DNA of 64,000 bases from positions 124,001-188,000 of the forward strand of contig NZ_JACYTP010000006.1 in assembly GCF_014841115.1 (NCBI RefSeq). Reading direction: 5' to 3'. Below, piece after piece: positions 1 to 8,809 of this stretch (position 1 is the first letter of the stretch; each line of letters opens with the position of its first letter). Position numbers and translations under genes: made by a program. The stretch comes from Photobacterium arenosum. GTDB lineage: Bacteria > Pseudomonadota > Gammaproteobacteria > Enterobacterales > Vibrionaceae. The notes below the pieces were generated by a model. The model ran no database searches, was not told the DNA's origin, and saw only the letters and a list, made by a program, of their open reading frames with translations.

Positions 1-630
1 AGCTTCCCACTGTTTGACTGGTTAGCCGAAGAGAGCCTGCTGCATCGTGATCACCAGAATAAGCTTGCCTTACTCGATCAACATATTGCTTCGCCGACAG
101 GGTACGTGATCAAAGTTGAACTGGTGGGTTCAAAGCCTAAAATATGGCGTCGCTTTACCGTTTCCAGCGCGATGGATTTAGAATCCTTCCATCAACTTCT
201 GCAAGACATCATGGGATGGGAGAATGCCCATCTCTATATGTTCCATACTCAATTGGGCCACATTGATAATACCGATGAAACTGACTTGCCTGCTGATGAC
301 ATCCCATTGATGGCAGTACTGCAAGAAGAAGGCGACCGCATAGACTACATCTACGATTATGGTGACCACTGGGAGCACACCATCTCCTTAGAGAAGATCA
401 ATAAACGAAGTTGCAGCCTTCCCAAAGTCACTGCAGGAAACGGCGCCTGTCCGCCAGAGGATTGCGGCGGAATTTGGGGCTATGCGTTACTGCTGGCGCT
501 GACCAAGAAGAAAAACCTCAGTGAAGACGAGCAGGATCAGCTGATGTGGTACGGTATGGATGACGACTGGAATGCACGCCAATTCGATAAAGATCAGGTT
601 AATACCCTGATTGAAAATACAATAAGTTAG
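1..630 (+). CDS. pRiA4b ORF-3-like protein (5' end outside window)
   Basis: The frame is open from base 1 to the TAG at 628-630. A GTG at 106 could be read as a start, but it lies inside the phrase GYVIKVELVGSKPKIWRRF. That phrase is the typical opening of the plasmid pRiA4b ORF-3 domain, and coding-like sequence continues upstream, so the true start is probably before the window. The domain then shows the usual features: DLESFHQLLQDIMGWENAHLYMF, a YDYGDHWEH segment, and a Cys pair in the ACPPEDCGG stretch. Proteins of this family are of unknown biochemical function and often sit near mobile elements, but no transposon is visible here. The gene is convergent with the lipoprotein gene 8 bp downstream. 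Confidence 0.8.
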   Translation, partial: SFPLFDWLAEESLLHRDHQNKLALLDQHIASPTGYVIKVELVGSKPKIWRRFTVSSAMDLESFHQLLQDIMGWENAHLYMFHTQLGHIDNTDETDLPADDIPLMAVLQEEGDRIDYIYDYGDHWEHTISLEKINKRSCSLPKVTAGNGACPPEDCGGIWGYALLLALTKKKNLSEDEQDQLMWYGMDDDWNARQFDKDQVNTLIENTIS

Positions 631-638
631 GATCACAT

Positions 639-1151
639 CTACATTCTGCCCCGCAGTCCGCCGCCTCCCAGACCGCGAAGTTGACCCGCGCCAATGTTTG
701 GCCGGTTCATCATGCCGCGCTGAACAGCCGGACGGTTCGCGCGAATGGCAGAGCGGTCGACAGGCCCCTGCTCGCGGCGGGTTTGCAATTGCTGTCGGAC
801 GCGCTGTTGCGTCTCCGGCGGCAGACTCTGCCATTTCTGATCAAGCTGAGCTTTGACCGCCGGCAGATTGTCGGCAATATCAGCACGATCACCCTGCCAG
901 TTGTCAAACTTGTTTTTGATCTCCTGCTGCTTGTCCGGATCCAGACTTTGCCACCAGTCTGTCACCACATCTTTGTATTCACCATCACCATGGCAGCAGT
1001 TCGGATAATAATGGTGCCAGTAATAGAGGTAATCGTCGTACCACCACTCATTGCTGTAGTGATAGCTGGCTGGACCCGATGAATCAGCTCCAGTGCTGCC
1101 GCATCCGGTTAACAGCAAGAGCAGACAAAAAAACAGAGAGCGAATCGGCAT
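639..1151 (-). CDS. small predicted lipoprotein with a duplicated WQSL-type motif
   Basis: This encodes a 170-residue protein with a short hydrophobic leader ending in a lipobox, LLTGC, so it is probably acylated and anchored in the outer or inner membrane. After the cysteine comes an aromatic stretch very rich in Tyr, Trp and His (about residues 30-52). Two related motifs follow, WQSLDPDKQQEIK and WQSLPPETQQRVR, which look like an internal duplication resembling DUF3106-type repeats. The C-terminus is rich in Gly, Arg and Asn. The start is an ATG at 1149-1151 with a GGAG-type site about 10 bases upstream on the minus strand. Function unknown. Confidence 0.75.
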   Translation of the reverse strand: MPIRSLFFCLLLLLTGCGSTGADSSGPASYHYSNEWWYDDYLYYWHHYYPNCCHGDGEYKDVVTDWWQSLDPDKQQEIKNKFDNWQGDRADIADNLPAVKAQLDQKWQSLPPETQQRVRQQLQTRREQGPVDRSAIRANRPAVQRGMMNRPNIGAGQLRGLGGGGLRGRM

Positions 1152-1460
1152 CTTGTTGGACTCCGTGTAGCGATGTAATGAAGAGTGCTGGCCACCTAGC
1201 CCGGCAATAAATCACAAATAAGCCTGATAATCAGGTTAGCAGATCCGGCTCAAACCCGATCAGGCAAGGGATATTTCCCTCGCTTCTCCCCGCTGTTTCA
1301 TCTTCTTACCTCAACTTTTGCATGACTTTACTACGTCGACGCTCAGTACCTGCCTGCACTGACTATAGTTAACAATAGCGGCGAAAATATAGCATAAAAG
1401 TTCAATTAACAGCCGCAGCTAGCCACTGATTTTCAAGGGATAATGCAGAAGGGCAAAAGC

Positions 1461-3683
1461 ATGACAGCAAAAACAGACAATAAAGTCATCCTGATAGGTG
1501 CGGGTTACATATCGGATGTTCACGCTGCGGCGCTCCGGTCGCTGGACGGTATCCGGCTCTGTGCTGTTGTCGATCCCAATCTCTCTGCCGCACAAGCACT
1601 GGCAGAGCGTCATCACATTCCGTTGTTCTTCAGCACTGTGGAGCAAGCGCTGGCTGAAACCGAATTTACCGCCGCCCATGTGCTGACCCCGCCCAATCTG
1701 CATTATGCGCTGGCCAGCCAGCTGCTCAGTCACGGCAAACATGTGCTGGTCGAGAAACCGCTGGCTGAAACCGAAGAAGAGTGCGAGGCGCTGATTAGCC
1801 TGGCTCAGCAACATGACGTCACCCTGGCCGTTAACCAGAATTTCATCTTTCACCCTGTGATGGAGCGGGCCAAGCAGCATCTGGCCAATAATGATATTGG
1901 CCCGGTCAAATCGGTTTCCCTGCGCTATGAAATGCCATTACGCCAGCTGACGGCCGGTCAGTTCAGTCACTGGATGTTCCGCCAGCCCGTCAACTTACTG
2001 CTGGAGCAGGCCGTGCATCCGCTGTCGCAACTGATGAGCCTGTTCGGACGCCCGACAGCACAGTCGATGGCTAATAAGATGTTGAGTAAGCTAAGCCAGA
2101 TCCAGCGGCTCAGTAATGGCCAGCCTTTTATTCAACGTTTAGATGCCATTGGTGAGCTGGACATCCCGGTGCATTTTACTTTTGCAATGGGTCAGGACTT
2201 TCCGGTGTGGGAAATGCAGATCACCGGCGAAGACGGCTGTCTGAGGCTGGATTTTGTCCGCCAGCAAGCCATAGTGCAAAGCCGCAGTCGTTTTCTGCCT
2301 GCGCTCGATACCGCGGTGACCGCCTGCACCCAGGCAGGCAGCCTGCTGTCGCAAGGGCTACGGCAGTTCACCAACTATGCCTTGACCACGGCCGGTCTCA
2401 AAGCTTCGCAGGACCCTTTTTTGCTGTCGATGAAAACCAGTATCAGCCAGTTCTATCAGGCTATCTCTACCGGGCAGCCCTTACTGCATGATGGGGAATT
2501 TGGCTGTGATCTGGTGGCCCTGTGCCACTATCTGGCCAGCCAAACCCAGGGCGCAGATCGGCTGACAGCAACCACACCGCTCGGTAATCACGCAATCGAA
2601 GATGACTTCCAGCCTTTCGATGTGCTGGTGATTGGCGGCACCGGCTTTATTGGCCGTCATGTGGTGGAGCAATTGCTGGCCAAGCACTATTCAGTGGGTG
2701 TCATGGCGCGCAATATTCAGGCCTTACCCGCTTTATATCACCAGCCGACCGTTCAGCTGATCCAGGGGGATGTGTGCGACCCTGCCGCCCTTGATGAAGC
2801 GGTGCAGCGTGCTACTTACGTCATCAACCTGGCCCACGGCGGTGCCAGCGGTGACTGGGAGGCGATCAAACGCGCCATGGTCGATTCGGCCCGTGATATT
2901 GCCCAGGCCTGCCAGACACACCAGATCACGCGGCTGGTACATCTTGGCTCCATCGCCTCGCTCTATCTCGGCAGCGACAGGATTATGATTCACAGTGACA
3001 CACCGCCGGATCCCGCCGCTGATCAGCGGGCACATTACGCCCGCGCCAAAGCCATGGCGGATCACCTGCTGCTGCATGAGAGCAAGGGGCAAGATCTGGT
3101 CGTGCTCCGGCCCGGCATTGTGGTCGGCCAGGGAGGGCCGGTCAATCACACAGGTGTCGGCTTTTTTAATAACAACCAGTACTTTATCGGCTGGAACTTA
3201 GGCCACAATCCCCTGCCTTTTGTCCTGGCCAAGGATGTCGCCAGCGCCACGGTTTCCGCCCTCACAGTGCCGGGCATTGCCGGCAGGTCATTGAATCTGG
3301 TCGGTGATGTGCGCCCCAGCGCGCGTGAATATGTGGCCATGATCAGCAAAGGACTGGGCCGTCCCTACCGCTATGTGCCGCAGTTCACCTTCTGGCTGTA
3401 TCTGCAGGAGCTGGGCAAATGGGCCATCAAACGCCTGTCCGGCCGCAACACCCTGCTGCCCGCGCTGCGGGATCTGCGATCCCGCGCCCTGAATGCGCGT
3501 TTTGATACCAGTGTCGAAAAGCGTTTGCTGAACTGGCAGCCAGTCAGCGACTGGGACTGCTTCTATCAACACGCGATTCTGGTTCACAGAACGCCGCCCG
3601 CGACTATGCCAGCCGCAGAAGCCCCCCGTAATGAAAAACCCGTTCCGCTCCCCGTGCAAGCTGACAAGGTGGCATCAGAATGA
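1461..3683 (+). CDS. fused Gfo/Idh/MocA oxidoreductase and NAD-dependent epimerase/dehydratase
   Basis: This is one polypeptide of about 740 residues with two complete dinucleotide-binding enzymes. The N-terminal half has the Rossmann opening VILIGAGYISDVHAAAL and the EKPLAE signature of Gfo/Idh/MocA sugar dehydrogenases. The second half starts near residue 395 with VLVIGGTGFIGRHVVEQL and reads as an extended SDR epimerase/dehydratase, including a YARAKAMAD motif that supplies the Tyr/Lys pair. A role in surface-sugar modification is inferred, because the next gene is a glycosyltransferase joined by an ATGA overlap. An ATG at 1443 is also in frame, but AAGGG sits 7 bases before the ATG at 1461 and only 2 bases separate the upstream AAGGGA from 1443, so I prefer 1461. 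Confidence 0.85.
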   Translation: MTAKTDNKVILIGAGYISDVHAAALRSLDGIRLCAVVDPNLSAAQALAERHHIPLFFSTVEQALAETEFTAAHVLTPPNLHYALASQLLSHGKHVLVEKPLAETEEECEALISLAQQHDVTLAVNQNFIFHPVMERAKQHLANNDIGPVKSVSLRYEMPLRQLTAGQFSHWMFRQPVNLLLEQAVHPLSQLMSLFGRPTAQSMANKMLSKLSQIQRLSNGQPFIQRLDAIGELDIPVHFTFAMGQDFPVWEMQITGEDGCLRLDFVRQQAIVQSRSRFLPALDTAVTACTQAGSLLSQGLRQFTNYALTTAGLKASQDPFLLSMKTSISQFYQAISTGQPLLHDGEFGCDLVALCHYLASQTQGADRLTATTPLGNHAIEDDFQPFDVLVIGGTGFIGRHVVEQLLAKHYSVGVMARNIQALPALYHQPTVQLIQGDVCDPAALDEAVQRATYVINLAHGGASGDWEAIKRAMVDSARDIAQACQTHQITRLVHLGSIASLYLGSDRIMIHSDTPPDPAADQRAHYARAKAMADHLLLHESKGQDLVVLRPGIVVGQGGPVNHTGVGFFNNNQYFIGWNLGHNPLPFVLAKDVASATVSALTVPGIAGRSLNLVGDVRPSAREYVAMISKGLGRPYRYVPQFTFWLYLQELGKWAIKRLSGRNTLLPALRDLRSRALNARFDTSVEKRLLNWQPVSDWDCFYQHAILVHRTPPATMPAAEAPRNEKPVPLPVQADKVASE

Positions 3684-4744
3684 CCCGCATACTGCATGTG
3701 TTTTCAACCTTTGCCGTTGGCGGCCCGCAGATCCGCTTCGCACAGCTGGCCAATGCTTTGTCCGGCCAATATCGCCACACCATTATCTCGCTGGACGGCG
3801 CCAGCCAGGCGATGTCCAGGCTGGCAACCGATGTGCAGGCCGAGTTCCTGCCGATGCCAACACTGAAAGCCATGAGCCTGCCGCAGCGGTTGCACGCCAT
3901 TCACCGCACGCTCAGCCATCATCAGTCCGATATTCTGATGACCTACAACTGGGGCGCGATAGAATGGGCGTTTTGCAATCGCCTGCTGCACCTGTGTCGC
4001 GGCATTCACTGGGAGGACGGATTCAGCCCGGATGAAGCCAGCCAACTGTACCGGCGCCGCAATCTGTTCCGCCGCCATGCGCTCAGCGGTCAGACTCAGG
4101 TCGTGGTGCCATCTCACACCCTGATGGCCATTGCCCGCCAGCACTGGCAGATCCCCGCTCAGCGGCTGCACTATTTTCCCAATGGTATTGCCATGCCGGA
4201 GGCAATCAGCAAAGGGGCGCCTTCCGCGCTCACCACACTGATTACCCTGGCGAGCTTACGCGCCGAGAAAAACCTCCACCGCCTGATCGACACCTTTGCC
4301 AGCCAAGCCACCCACAGTCGCTTACTGATAGGCGGCGATGGCCCTATGCTGACTGAACTTGAGGCTTACATAGATAGCCTTAATCTGACGAACAGTGTCA
4401 GGCTGGTCGGACGCATTGATGATGTCTGGGGATTTCTGGCACAGGGCGACATCTTTTGCCTGTCGTCCGATACCGAGCAGATGCCGCTATCTGTGCTGGA
4501 AGCCATGGCCGCCGCCCTGCCGGTCGTCGCCACCGATGTCGGCGATGTAAAAACCATAGTGGCCGCGGAAAACACCCCTTTTGTGGTGCCGCCCGCTCAC
4601 TACGCCAGCGCGTTTCGCCGGATACTGTCTGAACCCAGGCACTGGCAAGCGATAGGAGAAGCCAATTACCAGAAAGCCTGCCAGCACTACAGCTTCCAGA
4701 ATATGCTGGAGAATTTCACCCGCCTCACTGCCCCGATCCGCTAA
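3680..4744 (+). CDS. GT4-type glycosyltransferase
   Basis: This encodes a 354-residue GT-B fold protein with no membrane segment. It opens with RILHVFSTFAVGGPQIRFAQL, the usual N-terminal loop of family 1/4 transferases. It contains TLASLRAEKNLHRLID before the donor-binding half, then IGGDGPM, VRLVGRIDDVWGFLAQGDIF, and an E-x7-E-like stretch around SVLEAMAAALPVVATDVGD that contacts the nucleotide sugar. The start codon overlaps the stop of the upstream oxidoreductase-epimerase gene (ATGA), so the two are probably co-translated. No other polysaccharide genes follow, so this is an isolated pair. The sugar and acceptor are unknown. Confidence 0.88.
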   Translation: MTRILHVFSTFAVGGPQIRFAQLANALSGQYRHTIISLDGASQAMSRLATDVQAEFLPMPTLKAMSLPQRLHAIHRTLSHHQSDILMTYNWGAIEWAFCNRLLHLCRGIHWEDGFSPDEASQLYRRRNLFRRHALSGQTQVVVPSHTLMAIARQHWQIPAQRLHYFPNGIAMPEAISKGAPSALTTLITLASLRAEKNLHRLIDTFASQATHSRLLIGGDGPMLTELEAYIDSLNLTNSVRLVGRIDDVWGFLAQGDIFCLSSDTEQMPLSVLEAMAAALPVVATDVGDVKTIVAAENTPFVVPPAHYASAFRRILSEPRHWQAIGEANYQKACQHYSFQNMLENFTRLTAPIR

Positions 4745-4845
4745 CCCGGCAACAAGCTGCTATTTTTTATAAGAGCAGGGTGACAACGCGGTTTTTGGCC
4801 CGAGAGCGAAACTTACACGTGCCGATTCAATTTAGCTGCAGTTCG

Positions 4846-4860
4846 TGATACCCTGCGCGC
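4846..4860 (+). promoter_or_regulatory. possible extended -10 with GC-rich discriminator before gmk
   Basis: The segment contains TG-A-TACCCT followed at once by GCGCGC, about 30 bases before the chosen gmk start. A GC-rich discriminator is typical of promoters repressed by ppGpp, and the operon it would drive includes spoT. There is no convincing -35, so the call rests on the -10 region and its position only. Confidence 0.3.
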
Positions 4861-4876
4861 CCTTTCTTCCACTTGA

Positions 4877-5515
<639 letters not shown>

Positions 5516-5565
5516 GTAATTTTGTACAATTTTCCGTCTTTTTATTAAACCCACTGGAGTCCTCG

Positions 5566-5841
5566 ATGGCACGTGTAACTGTTCAAGATGCTGTTGATAA
5601 AATCGGCAACCGTTTCGACCTGATCCAAATTGCTTCTCGCCGTGCACGTCAAATGCAGACTGGCGGTAAGGATCCATTGGTTCCTGAAGAGAATGACAAG
5701 TACACAGTGATCGCACTGCGCGAGATCGAAGAAGGCCTGATCACGAAAGACATTCTGGATGCACGTGAGCGTCAGGAAATGCAAGAGCAGGAAGCCGCAG
5801 AACTGGCGGCGGTCAGTGCTATTGCAGGTAACCAGCGCTAA
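5566..5841 (+). CDS. rpoZ: RNA polymerase omega subunit
   Basis: The 91-residue omega subunit helps beta' fold and assemble and forms part of the ppGpp site 1. The sequence [19 protein letters not shown] and the [12 protein letters not shown] helix are diagnostic. The ATG has a CTGGAGT ribosome-binding site 7 bases upstream. It lies 50 bp after gmk and 18 bp before spoT, in the conserved order. Confidence 0.97.
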   Translation: MARVTVQDAVDKIGNRFDLIQIASRRARQMQTGGKDPLVPEENDKYTVIALREIEEGLITKDILDARERQEMQEQEAAELAAVSAIAGNQR

Positions 5842-5859
5842 TTCAAGGAAGCGGGCAAT

Positions 5860-7962
5860 TTGTATCTCTTTGATAGCCTGAAAGAAGTTGTAATTGAATA
5901 CCTGCCTGAGACTCAGATTGAGGCGCTCAGGCAGGCCTATTTGGTAGCAAGAGACGCCCACGAAGGCCAGACGCGTTCCAGCGGCGAGCCTTACATCATC
6001 CACCCGATTGCCGTTGCTCGAATCCTGGCCGAAATGCGCCTGGACTTTGAGACCCTGATGGCAGCCCTGCTCCACGACGTTATCGAAGATACCGATGTCA
6101 CCAAAGACGACCTCGACAGTCGTTTCGGCTCGACCGTGGCAGAGTTGGTGGACGGCGTGTCCAAGCTGGACAAGCTTAAGTTCCGCGACCGTAAGGAAGC
6201 TCAGGCGGAAAACTTCCGCAAGATGATCATGGCCATGGCCAATGACATCCGGGTTATCCTGATCAAACTGGCCGACCGGACCCACAACATGCGAACCCTG
6301 GGTGCGCTGCGTCCTGACAAACGTCGCCGCATTGCCCGCGAAACGCTGGAAATCTTCTCGCCCCTGGCCCACCGTCTGGGTATTCACAACATCAAGACCG
6401 AGCTCGAAGAGCTGGGTTTCGAGGCCTTGTATCCGAACCGCTACCGGGTGCTGAAAGAAGTGGTGGCTGCCGCCCGCGGTAACCGTAAAGAAATGATCAA
6501 CCGCATCCACGCCGAGATTGAAGGCCGCCTTCATGATGCGGGGATCAACGGCCAGGTGCTTGGCCGCGAGAAAAACCTGTACTCCATCTACAACAAGATG
6601 AAGAACAAAGAACAGCGTTTTCATTCCATCATGGATATCTACGCGTTCCGGGTGCTGGTCGATAACCTGGATACCTGCTATCGGGTACTGGGTCAGGTGC
6701 ACAACCTGTACAAGCCTCGTCCGAGCCGGATGAAAGACTATATCGCCATCCCGAAAGCCAACGGCTATCAGTCATTGCACACTTCACTGGTCGGCCCGCA
6801 CGGTGTACCGGTTGAAGTGCAGATCCGCACCGAAGACATGGATCAGATGGCTGACAAAGGGGTCGCCGCTCACTGGGCCTACAAAGACGGTGAAAGCTCA
6901 GGCACAACAGCACAGGTCAAGGCCCAGCGCTGGATGCAAAGCCTGATCGAGCTGCAGCAAAGCGCCGGTAACTCGTTTGAATTCATTGAGAACGTGAAAT
7001 CCGATCTGTTCCCGGATGAGATTTACGTTTTCACACCTAAAGGCCGGATTGTCGAACTGCCGGTCGGCGCGACCGCGGTCGACTTCGCCTATGCCGTTCA
7101 TACCGATGTCGGCAACACCTGCGTCGGCGCCAAGATTGATCGCCAGCCTTATCCGCTGAGCAAGCCGCTGAAAAACGGCCAGACGGTGGATATCATCAGC
7201 GCGCCGGGTGCCCGTCCGAACGCCGCCTGGCTCAACTATGTGGTAACCTCGCGGGCCCGCACCAAGATCCGCCAGGTACTGAAAACCATGCGCCGTACCG
7301 AGTCGATCACTCTGGGCCGACGTCTGCTCAATCATGCCCTGGGCGAGCTGAACATAGATCAGATTGAACCGGTAACACTGGACAAAGTGCTCAAAGATCT
7401 GCGTCTGAAGGACGTCGATTCGCTGCTGGCGGCCATTGGCCTGGGCGAGCTGATGAGTGTGGTGGTTGCCCGCCGCCTGCTGGGCACGCTGGATGAAGAA
7501 ACCCAGGCGGATGACAAACGCCGCATGCCTATCCGGGGTGCTGACGGCATTTTGCTGACCTTCGCCAACTGCTGTCATCCTATTCACGGTGACCCGATCA
7601 TGGCCTATGTCAGTCCGGGTAAAGGACTGGTCATTCACCGCGAAGAATGCGCCAATATCCGCGGCTACCAGAAAGAATCGGACAAATACATGCCGGTTGA
7701 ATGGAGCCGTGACTTCGAGCAGGAGTTTGTCACCAACCTCAAAGTGGATATGCAGAACCACCAGGGGGCACTGGCCGATCTCACCAACACCATCGCCAAT
7801 ACCGGGTCCAACATCCAGGGATTGTCGACGGAAGAGAAAGACGGCCGTCTGTATACCATAACGGTGCGCCTGACGACCAAAGGCCGTGTCCATCTGGCCA
7901 ACATCATGCGCCGGATCCGGGTGATGCCGAACGTTGTCCGGGTTGCCCGGCAGAAGAACTAA
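5860..7962 (+). CDS. spoT: bifunctional (p)ppGpp synthetase/hydrolase SpoT
   Basis: This 700-residue protein sets (p)ppGpp levels during carbon, fatty-acid and iron stress. Domains in order: HD hydrolase (HDVIED near residue 70), RelA/SpoT synthetase (KPRPSRMKDYIAIPKANGYQSLHT around 290-310), TGS (DEIYVFTPKGRIVELP near 390), zinc-finger-like region with a CCHP motif, and a C-terminal ACT domain. Translation appears to start at a TTG, with AAGGA 10 bases upstream. This start gives MYLFDSLKEVV, matching the family's N-terminus, and no better ATG exists nearby. Confidence 0.96.
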   Translation: MYLFDSLKEVVIEYLPETQIEALRQAYLVARDAHEGQTRSSGEPYIIHPIAVARILAEMRLDFETLMAALLHDVIEDTDVTKDDLDSRFGSTVAELVDGVSKLDKLKFRDRKEAQAENFRKMIMAMANDIRVILIKLADRTHNMRTLGALRPDKRRRIARETLEIFSPLAHRLGIHNIKTELEELGFEALYPNRYRVLKEVVAAARGNRKEMINRIHAEIEGRLHDAGINGQVLGREKNLYSIYNKMKNKEQRFHSIMDIYAFRVLVDNLDTCYRVLGQVHNLYKPRPSRMKDYIAIPKANGYQSLHTSLVGPHGVPVEVQIRTEDMDQMADKGVAAHWAYKDGESSGTTAQVKAQRWMQSLIELQQSAGNSFEFIENVKSDLFPDEIYVFTPKGRIVELPVGATAVDFAYAVHTDVGNTCVGAKIDRQPYPLSKPLKNGQTVDIISAPGARPNAAWLNYVVTSRARTKIRQVLKTMRRTESITLGRRLLNHALGELNIDQIEPVTLDKVLKDLRLKDVDSLLAAIGLGELMSVVVARRLLGTLDEETQADDKRRMPIRGADGILLTFANCCHPIHGDPIMAYVSPGKGLVIHREECANIRGYQKESDKYMPVEWSRDFEQEFVTNLKVDMQNHQGALADLTNTIANTGSNIQGLSTEEKDGRLYTITVRLTTKGRVHLANIMRRIRVMPNVVRVARQKN

Positions 7963-7991
7963 GGTGCCGCGCTCAGCTGCACTGACTACTC

Positions 7992-8012
7992 AAACGCCCG
8001 TCCCGGGCGTTT
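7992..8012 (+). terminator. hairpin after spoT, weak terminator
   Basis: AAACGCCCG (7992-8000) pairs perfectly with CGGGCGTTT (8004-8012) around a 3-base loop. The following bases (GTGCTTTC) are only modestly T-rich, so it may attenuate rather than stop transcription before trmH. Confidence 0.5.
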
Positions 8013-8072
8013 GTGCTTTCCCGAGTGCTGAATTATAAGCCGTTCAGCCAGAACTGAAACAAGACAAGAATC

Positions 8073-8777
8073 ATGACGCCAGAACGTTACCAGAGGATCC
8101 AGTCAGTGCTGGCTACCCGCCAGCCAGATTTAACCCTGTGCCTGGAAGAAGTGCACAAACCCAATAACGTCTCCGCCATTATCCGTACCGCCGACGCCGT
8201 AGGCGTGCACAAGGTCCACGCGGTGTGGCCGGAAAAAATGCGGGTGCTTGCCCACACGTCCGCCGGCGCGCGCAACTGGGTCGAGCTGGAAACCCACACC
8301 AGCATGCCAGAGGCCATCGGCCAGCTGAAACAGCAAGGCATGCAGGTACTGGCTACCCATCTGTCTGATCGTGCGGTGGATTTTCGCGAGATTGATTACA
8401 CCAAACCCACAGCTATTATCCTGGGCGGCGAAAAAAACGGGATCACTGCCGAAGCGCTGTCACTGGCTGATCAGGATATCATCATTCCTATGGTGGGTAT
8501 GGTACAGTCACTCAATGTCTCGGTAGCCAGTGCGCTGATCCTTTATGAAGCACAGCGCCAGCGCCAGCTAGCCGGTATGTATGACAGAGAAACCACGCCG
8601 CTGCCGGCAGACACAGTGCACCGCATCTTGTTTGAACGCGGACACCCTGTACTGGCGAAAGTCGCCAAACGTAAACAGCTGCCTTATCCGCCGCTGGATG
8701 ACGCCGGTCAGATAGTGGCAGATGACGCCTGGTGGCAGGCGATACAAGCCAGGGATAAGCCCCGGCGCAACAAATAA
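8073..8777 (+). CDS. trmH: tRNA (guanosine-18-2'-O)-methyltransferase
   Basis: SPOUT-class methyltransferase that 2'-O-methylates G18 in the tRNA D-loop. The 234-residue protein has the three SPOUT motifs: KPNNVSAIIRTADAVGV at the front, AIILGGEKNGI in the middle, and IPMVGMVQSLNVSVASALILYE forming the deep trefoil knot that binds SAM. The start is the ATG at 8073. It sits between spoT and recG as in relatives. Confidence 0.95.
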   Translation: MTPERYQRIQSVLATRQPDLTLCLEEVHKPNNVSAIIRTADAVGVHKVHAVWPEKMRVLAHTSAGARNWVELETHTSMPEAIGQLKQQGMQVLATHLSDRAVDFREIDYTKPTAIILGGEKNGITAEALSLADQDIIIPMVGMVQSLNVSVASALILYEAQRQRQLAGMYDRETTPLPADTVHRILFERGHPVLAKVAKRKQLPYPPLDDAGQIVADDAWWQAIQARDKPRRNK

Positions 8778-8809
8778 CCCTGAACGGACAGAGCACAGAG
8801 TAAGCAGGC

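Noticed and set aside
1..630. An insertion sequence at the left edge, suggested by the pRiA4b ORF-3-like gene
   Set aside because: No transposase, terminal repeat or target duplication is visible in the sequence available.
5545..6702. A long open frame of 385 codons on the minus strand opposite rpoZ and spoT
   Set aside because: It is a by-product of GC-rich codon use in the real genes; it has no family match or ribosome-binding site.
6898..7893. A 331-codon minus-strand frame opposite spoT
   Set aside because: It mirrors the conserved spoT reading frame and has no independent signal.
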